Shown here: positions 1 to 6,852 of the stretch, one piece after another
How positions within the stretch are numbered: position 1 is the stretch's first letter
Layout: each line of letters opens with the position of its first letter
Source: Ectorhizobium quercum
GTDB taxonomy: Bacteria > Pseudomonadota > Alphaproteobacteria > Rhizobiales > Rhizobiaceae
Direction of reading: 5' to 3'
Length of the DNA: 64,000 bases
Assembly: GCF_026552795.1 (NCBI RefSeq)
Contig: NZ_JANFPI010000010.1
Span: 91,498-155,497 of the forward strand
Program-made: the position numbers and the translations under genes
Notes under the pieces: generated by a model
Database searches by the model: none
What the model saw: only the letters and a program-made list of their open reading frames with translations
Told to the model about the DNA's origin: nothing

Positions 1-189
1 CCGGAACGCTATGCCGGCCTGCCCAAGGAGCCGACCATCAGCCCGGTCGTCGAGGGATGGAAGGACGTGCTGAAGCCCGCCGCGGCGGTGGCGACGGCGG
101 CAGCGGTGGCCGGCATGGTCGCCCACTTCGTCGGCGTCGGCCCGAACAGCACCGAAGAAGAGGTGTCCGACAATGAAACGGCATCGTGA
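1..189 (+). CDS. fdoH: Formate dehydrogenase-O iron-sulfur (beta) subunit, C-terminal end
   Basis: Only the last 62 codons are in the window; the frame is open from base 1 to TGA at 187-189. The tail holds the motif YAGLPKEP, then a hydrophobic alanine/valine-rich helix (about residues 24-44 of the fragment) followed by GVGPN. This is the single membrane anchor and terminus of FdnH/FdoH/FdxH beta subunits, which pass electrons from the molybdenum or tungsten alpha subunit to cytochrome b. The gamma subunit gene starts 11 bases downstream, which confirms the assignment. The ferredoxin-like 4Fe-4S domains lie outside the window. Confidence 0.85.
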   Translation, partial: PERYAGLPKEPTISPVVEGWKDVLKPAAAVATAAAVAGMVAHFVGVGPNSTEEEVSDNETAS

Positions 190-200
190 GGGAGGCGCGC

Positions 201-857
201 ATGGCTAAGAAGAACGACACGATCCTGCGCACGAAGTTCCCCGAGCGGCTCTGCCACTGGTTCCTCGTCATCTGCTTCTTCTTCACGGCGATGTCGGGAT
301 TGTCCTGGTTCTATCCGTCGCTGAGCTGGCTGAGCAACCTGCTCGGATCGCCGCAGCTTGCGCGCATCCTGCATCCCTTCCTCGGCATCATCGTATTTCT
401 GGCGCTCTGCTTCATGCTGGTGCGCTTCGCCAAATATAATCTCTTCGCCAAAACGGACCTGATCTGGTTCCGCAACGTCAAGGACGTCATCCTGAACCGC
501 CACGGCCAGAAATTGCAGATCGGCAAATACAATGCCGGCCAGAAGGTGCTGTTCTGGCTGATCATGGCCTCGATCCTCGTGCTCCTGGTCTCCGGCCTCA
601 TCATGTGGCGGGCCTATTTCGCCCATCTGTTCCCCATCTGGGTCCTGCGGCTGGCCATCCTCGCGCATTCGGTCTCCGGCATCGGCCTCATCCTGCTCAT
701 CCTCGGCCATATCTACCTGGCGCTGTGGGTGCGCGGCTCGATCACCGGCATGGTGACGGGCTATGTCTCGCGCGCCTGGGTGCGCCAGCATCACGACCGC
801 TGGTATGACGAACTGGCGGCCCGGGAAGCTGCGGCGAAAACGGACCCGAAGCCATGA
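201..857 (+). CDS. fdoI: Formate dehydrogenase cytochrome b556 (gamma) subunit
   Basis: A 218-residue integral membrane protein with four hydrophobic segments. It carries histidines in the places expected for the two b hemes: LCHW near the N-terminus, ILHP before the second helix, and two in the last helices (LAHS and LGHIY). FdoI accepts electrons from the beta subunit and reduces quinone at the inner membrane. The ATG at 201 is preferred over an upstream GTG at 186 because GGGAGG sits at the right distance before it. The gene follows fdoH directly and overlaps fdhE by four bases (ATGA), so the three are co-translated. Confidence 0.93.
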   Translation: MAKKNDTILRTKFPERLCHWFLVICFFFTAMSGLSWFYPSLSWLSNLLGSPQLARILHPFLGIIVFLALCFMLVRFAKYNLFAKTDLIWFRNVKDVILNRHGQKLQIGKYNAGQKVLFWLIMASILVLLVSGLIMWRAYFAHLFPIWVLRLAILAHSVSGIGLILLILGHIYLALWVRGSITGMVTGYVSRAWVRQHHDRWYDELAAREAAAKTDPKP

Positions 858-1762
858 GCCGCAAAGGACAGGCCGCCGGCGCCGATCCGCGCCAAAGGGG
901 GGATTTCTCCACGCTGCCGCCGGCCGTGCATTTCGATCCCGTGATCCTGCCGGATCTCGCCCAAGCCTATTATGCCCGCCGCGCCGCGCGCCTCCGCCAG
1001 CTTGGTGAGACGAGCGAACTGGCCGCCTATCTCGGCTTCGCGGCGGATATCACGGACGTGCAGGACGCGGCATCGGCGCTGGTGCCGGCGCACGAGGCGC
1101 GGGCCCTTCCAATCGATCCGGTTGCCGAGGCCGAAGGCGGCCTGTGGCTGCCGCTGCTCGATGCCCTCGTGGACGGTCTGCGCGCCCGCGTCACCGAAAC
1201 GGTTCGCCCGCATCTCGACCACGTTGCGGAGATGAGCGGCGAAGCCCGCCGGCAGGCGGCCGCGGCGCTGGCCGGCGGCCGCTTCGCGGAGGTACCCGCA
1301 GAGGTGGCGCCCTTCGTCTGGGCCGCGTTCTCGATCTGGCTCCGCGCGCTCGCGGCAGGAGCCATACTGCCCTCGACCGGCGATGACGCCGCGGCCGAGC
1401 ATGCGCAATGCCCGGTCTGCGGCATCGCGCCGGTGGCAAGCGTCATCCTGACAGGCGCACGGCAGGGCCTGCGCTATCTGCATTGCGCGCTCTGCGAGAC
1501 GGACTGGCACATGGTGCGGGCCAAGTGCTCCAATTGCGGCGACGCCGGCAAGCTGGAATATCTGAGCTTCGAGACGGCGGAAGCATCAGTCCGCGCCGAA
1601 TGCTGCGGCCATTGCAAGGGCTATCTGAAAGTGGTTTCGCTCGACCGCGACCACGCCGCCGACGTGGTTGCCGACGATCTGGCGACCCTCCCCCTCGACG
1701 CAGCCGTCGAGGAGGAAGGCTACCGGCGCACCGGCTTCAATCCCTTTGCCCTGCCAGGCTGA
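854..1762 (+). CDS. fdhE: Formate dehydrogenase accessory protein FdhE
   Basis: A 302-residue cytosolic protein. Its C-terminal third has the paired-cysteine rubredoxin-like motifs of FdhE: CPVC, CALC, CSNC and CCGHC. FdhE is needed for assembly of membrane-bound formate dehydrogenases and is thought to bind iron and the catalytic subunit. Its start overlaps the stop of fdoI (ATGA). Length and motif order match the family. It ends 9 bases from the convergent fdhD stop, with a hairpin spanning the junction. Confidence 0.93.
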   Translation: MSRKGQAAGADPRQRGDFSTLPPAVHFDPVILPDLAQAYYARRAARLRQLGETSELAAYLGFAADITDVQDAASALVPAHEARALPIDPVAEAEGGLWLPLLDALVDGLRARVTETVRPHLDHVAEMSGEARRQAAAALAGGRFAEVPAEVAPFVWAAFSIWLRALAAGAILPSTGDDAAAEHAQCPVCGIAPVASVILTGARQGLRYLHCALCETDWHMVRAKCSNCGDAGKLEYLSFETAEASVRAECCGHCKGYLKVVSLDRDHAADVVADDLATLPLDAAVEEEGYRRTGFNPFALPG

Positions 1763-1778
1763 GCGCCCGGCTCAGCCT
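1756..1778. terminator. Bidirectional hairpin between fdhE and fdhD
   Basis: AGGCTGAGC (1756-1764) and GCTCAGCCT (1770-1778) form a perfect 9-bp stem with loop GCCCG. It spans both stop codons of the convergent genes. There is no long T run on either side, so its strength as an intrinsic terminator is uncertain. Confidence 0.6.
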
Positions 1779-2575
1779 TCGTCGGCGACACGCTGCGGGT
1801 GGGTATAGACGCCGACCCGGTCGCCCTGACGCGCGACGAGCGTGATGCCGGCCTGTTCCGCCTGCCGGACCGCAAGCGCGGTGGGCGCGGATGGAGCGAC
1901 GATCACGGGAGCGCCGACCATCGCCGCTTTCTGGACCAGATCCACCGACAGCCGCGAGGTCATCACGATGGCGCCGCCGCCAATCTCCGTACCGCTTCGC
2001 AGCAATGCCCCGACCAGCTTGTCGAGCGCGTTGTGACGCCCGACATCCTCGCGAATGCAGACGATGCCCTGCCCTTCGCGCCAGAAGCCGGCCGCATGGG
2101 TCGCGCGGGTCTTACCGTGCAGGACCTGATGCCCGCGCATCTCCTCCAGCGCCCGTGCCGGCGTCGACACGGCGATCCTGATCGTCTGCGAGGCGGAAGC
2201 CGCAGGCACGGCGCGCACCGCCTGCTCGATCGAATCGATGCCGCACAACCCGCATCCGACCGGCCCGAGCATGGCCCGCCGTCGCGCCGTGAAGCGGGCC
2301 GCCGTCTGGGTAGCCAGCCACGCCCGGGCTTCGTAACCGTCGTCATGCTCGACGATCTCGAGCGATTCGATTTCAGCCGGCTGAGCGATCAGGCCCTCGG
2401 TGATGGAAAAGCCGATCAGGAAATCCTCGAGGTCGAGCGGGCTCGCCATCATCACGGCCTGCGTCGTGCCGTTATAGGTCAGGGCGACCGGGACCTCGTC
2501 GGCGAGACAGACAGACCGGCTGTCGGCCGCCTGAACATAGACGAGGCCCGCCTCACTTCCCGTTCGTTGTGTCAT
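1772..2575 (-). CDS. fdhD: Formate dehydrogenase accessory sulfurtransferase FdhD
   Basis: A 267-residue protein with the FdhD signature GCGLCG, whose two cysteines carry persulfide. The core motifs EGLI, EDVGRHNALDK and MTSRLS are also present. FdhD transfers sulfur from IscS to the molybdenum cofactor before insertion into formate dehydrogenase, so it is the functional partner of the operon to its left. It is convergent with fdhE and has its own promoter beyond 2575. Length and motifs are ordinary; nothing is missing. Confidence 0.95.
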   Translation of the reverse strand: MTQRTGSEAGLVYVQAADSRSVCLADEVPVALTYNGTTQAVMMASPLDLEDFLIGFSITEGLIAQPAEIESLEIVEHDDGYEARAWLATQTAARFTARRRAMLGPVGCGLCGIDSIEQAVRAVPAASASQTIRIAVSTPARALEEMRGHQVLHGKTRATHAAGFWREGQGIVCIREDVGRHNALDKLVGALLRSGTEIGGGAIVMTSRLSVDLVQKAAMVGAPVIVAPSAPTALAVRQAEQAGITLVARQGDRVGVYTHPQRVADEG

Positions 2576-2660
2576 TGCCCGTCCGTGTTCCGCCGCACTC
2601 TTCGCGCCGATAATATCGCATTTCAGCCTTTGCCCGCAATGAAGCCGCAGCGCGGAGGCA

Positions 2661-3338
2661 TCATTCCGCCGGCAGCCTGCTGATCTCCATTCCCGTGCCG
2701 ATGGGCAGAAGCACGCTGGCCATGCCCGGCACCGCGCGAACGGCCTGCACGTAGCGCTGTATCTCCGGGCCCCCGGGGCGCAGGATGTTGTCGGCGACGA
2801 TCACCGCGCCCGGGCGAAGCTTCGGCAGCAGGACTTCGAGGCAGGGCGCATAGAGGTCTTTCCAGCAATCCAGAAACACCAGATCGGGCCTCTCTTCCAT
2901 GCTGCCGATCAGTTCAAGCGCATTGCCGACCCGGAACGCCACCTGACCGGCCAGACCCGCCCGCCCGGCCATCTCCCGCGCATGGGCGGATTTGTAGCCA
3001 TGCAGTTCCATGCTGACCAGCCGTCCGCCCGCAGCGCGCGCCGCCTCTGCCAGCCAGATGCTGGAATAGCCGAAGGACGTGCCGATCTCCAGAATGGTCG
3101 GCGCGCGCAACCCGCGCGCCAGCGTATTGAGGAACCGTCCCGTATCCGGGCCGATGGCGCGCATGCGCATATCCTGCCCGCCGTCGCGCCCGCCCGGCGC
3201 TTCCCGCGGCATGCCCCACTCTTCCTCCATCCGGGCATGGTAAAGGTTCAGCACGGCACGGACCTTCTCGTCCAGAGCGTGCTCCCCGACCGGACCCGCT
3301 GCTCCGGCAGTGGCGCTTACAGGGCTTTGATCGGTCAT
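2661..3338 (-). CDS. Class I SAM-dependent O-methyltransferase (family 3)
   Basis: A 225-residue protein. The SAM-binding motif I is LEIGTSFGYSS, followed by the acidic end of strand 2 (MELHG). The metal and catalytic region FLDCWKDLY and the VADNIL motif are those of small cation-dependent O-methyltransferases (caffeoyl-CoA/catechol type). The substrate cannot be read from sequence. The start at 3338 is chosen because GGAGC lies about 8 bases upstream; starts at 3359 and 3398 would add a tail without a good ribosome site. It is transcribed alone, divergently from the DUF3500 gene. Confidence 0.8.
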   Translation of the reverse strand: MTDQSPVSATAGAAGPVGEHALDEKVRAVLNLYHARMEEEWGMPREAPGGRDGGQDMRMRAIGPDTGRFLNTLARGLRAPTILEIGTSFGYSSIWLAEAARAAGGRLVSMELHGYKSAHAREMAGRAGLAGQVAFRVGNALELIGSMEERPDLVFLDCWKDLYAPCLEVLLPKLRPGAVIVADNILRPGGPEIQRYVQAVRAVPGMASVLLPIGTGMEISRLPAE

Positions 3339-3408
3339 CGGCTGCGCTCCACGCTCCATGCGAAAGAGATCTGTATCCGTTGAAATTTGATCCGGCAAAA
3401 GATATGTC

Positions 3409-3420
3409 TCGATATATCGA
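3409..3420. promoter_or_regulatory. 12-bp perfect palindrome in a divergent intergenic region
   Basis: TCGATATATCGA is a perfect palindrome in the space between the O-methyltransferase and the DUF3500 gene, both of which face away from it. Its position suits an operator, but no regulator is encoded next to it and a palindrome this short can occur by chance. Confidence 0.3.
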
Positions 3421-3557
3421 AATCAAGAGGATGCCGCCCGATCCGCCGAAGCCTGCCGACCTCGCGTTCCGGCCAGTCCTCTCTGGCCGAAGACAGCGGA
3501 AAAGGCCTGCCGCTGACGCAGCAAGGCGGACTCGCACCGTCGGGGAGAATGAAGATC

Positions 3558-4802
3558 ATGGGTCGCAGCGCGCTTTTCGCCTCGGTGCTATTCCTGACGC
3601 TGGCAGGCCTTGCGCCTGCCGTGGCGCAAACGCCCGCTGATGCGGTGGAGCAGCAGATGGCCGCAGGCCGGACACATGCAATCGTCGAGGCCGCGGACGC
3701 CTTTCTCGCAACGCTGGAGGAGGCGCAGCGCGCCAGGGTGCAGTTCCCCTTCGACCCGACGACCAGACCGGCCGCCGCACAATTCGCGCGGCAGGGCGGT
3801 CTGGGCGGCCCCGGCGGGCCGGATGCGCCCGGCGGACGGCCGCCCCGCGGAGAACGCTCCGAAAGCGCCCGCGGCGAGCGGGGAACCGGCGACCGGCAAG
3901 GCAACAGGCCGGGCGGCGGCAGGCCCATGCCCGGCTTCGTGGGCGAGCAATACGGCGCGGCGGTCTGGTCCAACTATCCGGCCAGCGACGTCCCCCGTCC
4001 CGGCCTTCCTCTCGGCGAGATGACCGGGGAACAGCGCGCCGCAGCGCTGCACCTTCTGGAAACGGTGCTCAGCCCCGAGGGCTACCGGAAGGTCATCGAG
4101 ATCATGGGCTCCGACCAGGTCCTGCACGAAGGCGGCACCAATTACGCCTCGGGAACCGACCACTATACGCTCGGCCTGTTCGGCACCCCGGGCACGACCG
4201 AGGCGTGGATGCTGCAATTCGGCGCGCATCACCTCGGCCTGAACGTGGTCGTCAAGGGTGCGCAAGGCGTGATCACGCCGACGCTGACCGGCGCGCAACC
4301 CGCCGTCTATACCGATCCGGACGGCAAAACCGTGCGGGCTCTGGCGGGAGAGAACGACAAGGCCTTCGCGCTGCTCGGCGCACTCGACGGGGAGCAGCGC
4401 GGCAAGGCGATCCTCGACTATGCCGTTCGCGATCTGGTCTTCGGCCCCGGCCACAGCGGCGAGACGATCGTGCCCGAGGGATTGCAGGCCTCGGAAATGA
4501 CGGCTCAACAGCAAGCCATGCTGCTGGACCTGATCCGCGAATGGGCGGGGATCGTCAATGCGGATTATGCCGCACCGCGCATGGCCGAAATCGAGGCGGG
4601 GCTCGCCGAGACGTGGTTCGCCTGGAGCGGCCCGACCACGCATGAACCGGGACGGAACGGCTCGTCCTACTACCGCATTCAGGGGCCGAAGCTGATCATC
4701 GAATTCTCGCCGCAGGGTGTCGGAGGCGATCCGACCATGCACGTCCACACCGTCTATCGCGACCCGACGAACGATTACGGACAGGGGTTCACCGCACCAT
4801 GA
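3558..4802 (+). CDS. Secreted DUF3500 family protein
   Basis: A 414-residue protein with an N-terminal signal peptide (hydrophobic stretch ending in AVAQ). The body has the DUF3500 features: a DQVLHEGG-like segment, a conserved SGTDHYTLGLFG/WMLQFGAHHL core, and a C-terminal HVHTVYRDP motif. The biochemical role of DUF3500 is not established; its conserved histidines suggest metal binding. Residues about 75-129 form a low-complexity Gly/Arg/Pro insert that looks disordered. The start at 3558 is chosen because GGGGAG lies 10 bases upstream; ATG 3549 is too close to it. The stop overlaps the next gene (ATGA). Confidence 0.75.
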   Translation: MGRSALFASVLFLTLAGLAPAVAQTPADAVEQQMAAGRTHAIVEAADAFLATLEEAQRARVQFPFDPTTRPAAAQFARQGGLGGPGGPDAPGGRPPRGERSESARGERGTGDRQGNRPGGGRPMPGFVGEQYGAAVWSNYPASDVPRPGLPLGEMTGEQRAAALHLLETVLSPEGYRKVIEIMGSDQVLHEGGTNYASGTDHYTLGLFGTPGTTEAWMLQFGAHHLGLNVVVKGAQGVITPTLTGAQPAVYTDPDGKTVRALAGENDKAFALLGALDGEQRGKAILDYAVRDLVFGPGHSGETIVPEGLQASEMTAQQQAMLLDLIREWAGIVNADYAAPRMAEIEAGLAETWFAWSGPTTHEPGRNGSSYYRIQGPKLIIEFSPQGVGGDPTMHVHTVYRDPTNDYGQGFTAP

Positions 4803-5347
4803 CCGCGCAGCGGCTCCTGCTTGCCGCGGTCCTGCTTGCGCTGGCCGTTCCCGCTCGGGCGCACCGGCTGGACGAATATCTCCAGGCCGCGACGGTCGCC
4901 GTGGCGCGGGAGCGGGTGGAACTGCATCTGCGTCTGACGCCCGGCGCCGAGGTGGCCGATGCCGTCATCGCACGCATCGACCGCGACAGCGACGGAACCC
5001 TGTCGCAGGCGGAATGGGACGGATATGCCGCCGCCATCCAGACGGACCTGTCGCTGGAAGCCGACGGCAGCACCCTGCCTCTGCGGCTGACCCGCGCCCA
5101 ATTCGCCGATATCGGCCAGGTGAAGGAAGGCGAGGCCGCCATCCTGCTGGATTTCGCGGCGGATCTGCCGCCCGCCAGCGGCCCCCGCAGCCTGACCTTC
5201 GAAAACCGGCATCAGGGCGGCATCGCCGTCTACATGGTCAATGCGCTTGCCCCGCGCGATCCCGGCATCCGCATCCTTCGCCAGCATCGCAGCCCGGACC
5301 AGTCTTCCTGGCGGCTGGATTTCGTGACGGAACGCCCGGTGCATTGA
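4799..5347 (+). CDS. Secreted EF-hand protein related to the N-terminal region of HupE/UreJ-like proteins
   Basis: A 182-residue protein with a signal peptide (cleavage after RA in ARAHRLDEYLQ). The mature start HRLDEY and the domain that follows resemble the soluble N-terminal part of some HupE/UreJ-like membrane proteins, but no membrane part follows here. DRDSDGTLSQAEW (about residues 61-73) is a good EF-hand calcium loop. It is translationally coupled (ATGA) to the DUF3500 gene, so the two probably act together in the periplasm or outside the cell. The function is unknown. Confidence 0.65.
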   Translation: MTAQRLLLAAVLLALAVPARAHRLDEYLQAATVAVARERVELHLRLTPGAEVADAVIARIDRDSDGTLSQAEWDGYAAAIQTDLSLEADGSTLPLRLTRAQFADIGQVKEGEAAILLDFAADLPPASGPRSLTFENRHQGGIAVYMVNALAPRDPGIRILRQHRSPDQSSWRLDFVTERPVH

Positions 5348-5348
5348 A

Positions 5349-5365
5349 GGCGGCCCCTCGCCGCC
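5349..5365 (+). terminator. Hairpin after the DUF3500/EF-hand pair
   Basis: GGCGGC (5349-5354) pairs with GCCGCC (5360-5365) over a 5-base loop, directly after the stop at 5347. There is no T tract, so termination is inferred from position only. Confidence 0.4.
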
Positions 5366-5449
5366 GCCGAGCATTCACCCGGAACTCACCCCGGAGCGGA
5401 CGCGACGGTTTCCCGGGACTTGAAGGCAGCCGGTTTTCCGGTTATCAAA

Positions 5450-5475
5450 TTTCAATATTCATTGAAGTATTGAAA
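5450..5475. promoter_or_regulatory. Candidate ArsR operator
   Basis: TTTCAATA (5450-5457) and TATTGAAA (5468-5475) are perfect inverted arms around a 10-base spacer that itself holds TTCA-T-TGAA. The site ends one base before the arsR start codon, where a bound repressor would block the promoter and ribosome access. ArsR-family operators are commonly TTCAA-type inverted repeats in this position. Confidence 0.65.
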
Positions 5476-5476
5476 C

Positions 5477-5860
5477 ATGATGGACGAAAAATCGGCTCTT
5501 GCCGCCTTCGCGGCGATCTCTCAGGAAACCCGGCTCCGGATCGTCCGGCTGCTCGTGGTTGCCGGGGCGGACGGCATGGCTGCCGGCGTCATTGCCGAGG
5601 CGCTCGGCGGAGCGCCGCCTTCGCGCGTGTCGTTTCACCTCAGCCACCTCGAACATGCCGGCCTGGTCGAAAGCCGCCGCGCGGGGCGGTCGATCATCTA
5701 CAGCGCCCTTTTCCCGGCGCTGTCCGACCTCGTCGCCTTCCTGATGCACGACTGCTGTCAGGGCCATTGCGCTTGGTGCGATCAGGCCATCGCCCTGTTC
5801 GCCAGATGCGAGGGGCGTCCGACCGACATTCACACCGCAGCCGGCGGACAGGACCGATGA
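5477..5860 (+). CDS. arsR: ArsR/SmtB-family metalloregulator
   Basis: A 127-residue winged-helix repressor. The core SQETRLRIVRLLV, the recognition region SRVSFHLSHLEHAGLVESRR and the wing GRSIIYSA are typical. The C-terminal end carries the cysteine/histidine cluster DCCQGHCAWC, placed to bind As(III) or Sb(III), unlike the classic CVC motif on the DNA-binding helix. The stop overlaps the start of the ACR3-type transporter (ATGA), and an inverted repeat abuts its start, so an autoregulated arsR-acr3 operon is the likely arrangement. Confidence 0.85.
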   Translation: MMDEKSALAAFAAISQETRLRIVRLLVVAGADGMAAGVIAEALGGAPPSRVSFHLSHLEHAGLVESRRAGRSIIYSALFPALSDLVAFLMHDCCQGHCAWCDQAIALFARCEGRPTDIHTAAGGQDR

Positions 5861-6852
5861 CAAGAGACAATCTGGAACGCAATCAGGTATGGGTCTATCT
5901 CGCCGCCATTCTCCTCGGTCTGGCGACCGGCAGCGCCGTGCCCGGTCTGGCGCCGGTGTTCGAACTGCTGCTCTGGCCGGGGCTGGCGCTGCTGCTCTAT
6001 GCGACCTTCACGCAGGTCCGGCTCGACCAGCTTCCAGCCGCATTCAGGGACGGATCGTTCATCTTCGCCGCCCTGATCGGAAATTTCGTCGTGCTGCCGG
6101 TGCTGGTATGGGGCGTCCTGATGCTTGTCCCGGATGATCCGGCGATCCGGCTGGGGCTGCTGCTGGTCCTGCTCGTGCCTTGCACCGACTGGTTCATCAC
6201 CTTCGCCCATCAGGCCGGCGGCGATCTTCGCCGCGCCATCGCCATCACGCCGGCGCTGCTGGTCGTCCAGATGCTGCTCCTGCCGGTCTATCTCTGGCTG
6301 TTCATGGGCGAGGGCTTCGCCGAGATCGTCTCGGCCGGTCGCATGGTCACGGTGTTCGCCGTGGTCATCGTCCTGCCGCTCGCCCTCGCGTGGCTGACCG
6401 AGCGATGGGCCGGGGAAAGGCCGGCCCGCGCCGCGCTGGTCGAAAGGATCGGCTGGTTTCCGGTTCCGCTTCTGGCGGTCGTGCTGTTCCTGATCGCCGC
6501 CTCGCAGGTCGAGGCGGTGGCGGAGTCGCTGCCGGTGATGGGCAAGATCTTCATCGCCTGCGTCGCCTTCCTGATCGGAGGCGTGATCTGCGGCCTGCTG
6601 ATCGGCAAGGCGTTCAAACTGCCGGTTCCGCAGGCGCGAACGCTCGTGTTCACGCTGACGACCCGCAACTCCTTCGTCGTCCTGCCCTTCGCCCTCGCCC
6701 TGCCCGCCACCTGGGAAATGGCGGCCATCGTCATCGTCTTCCAGTCGCTGATCGAACTCTTCGGAATGCTGGCGCTCCTCTGGCTCGTCCCCCGAAAGCT
6801 GCTGCCGGCATCCCGATCGAACGTCAGCGGAACTCCCGGGCTTTCACCCTGA
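5857..6852 (+). CDS. acr3: ACR3/bile-acid-symporter family arsenite efflux transporter
   Basis: A 331-residue protein with about ten hydrophobic segments. The segment VPCTDWFITFAHQ contains the conserved cysteine of the ACR3 family that is needed for arsenite export, and FTLTTRNSFVVLPFALA matches the second half-repeat. It is translationally coupled to arsR, which supports metalloid export rather than bile-acid-type uptake. The last 29 bases overlap the convergent dnaE2 3' end. Confidence 0.82.
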   Translation: MTRDNLERNQVWVYLAAILLGLATGSAVPGLAPVFELLLWPGLALLLYATFTQVRLDQLPAAFRDGSFIFAALIGNFVVLPVLVWGVLMLVPDDPAIRLGLLLVLLVPCTDWFITFAHQAGGDLRRAIAITPALLVVQMLLLPVYLWLFMGEGFAEIVSAGRMVTVFAVVIVLPLALAWLTERWAGERPARAALVERIGWFPVPLLAVVLFLIAASQVEAVAESLPVMGKIFIACVAFLIGGVICGLLIGKAFKLPVPQARTLVFTLTTRNSFVVLPFALALPATWEMAAIVIVFQSLIELFGMLALLWLVPRKLLPASRSNVSGTPGLSP

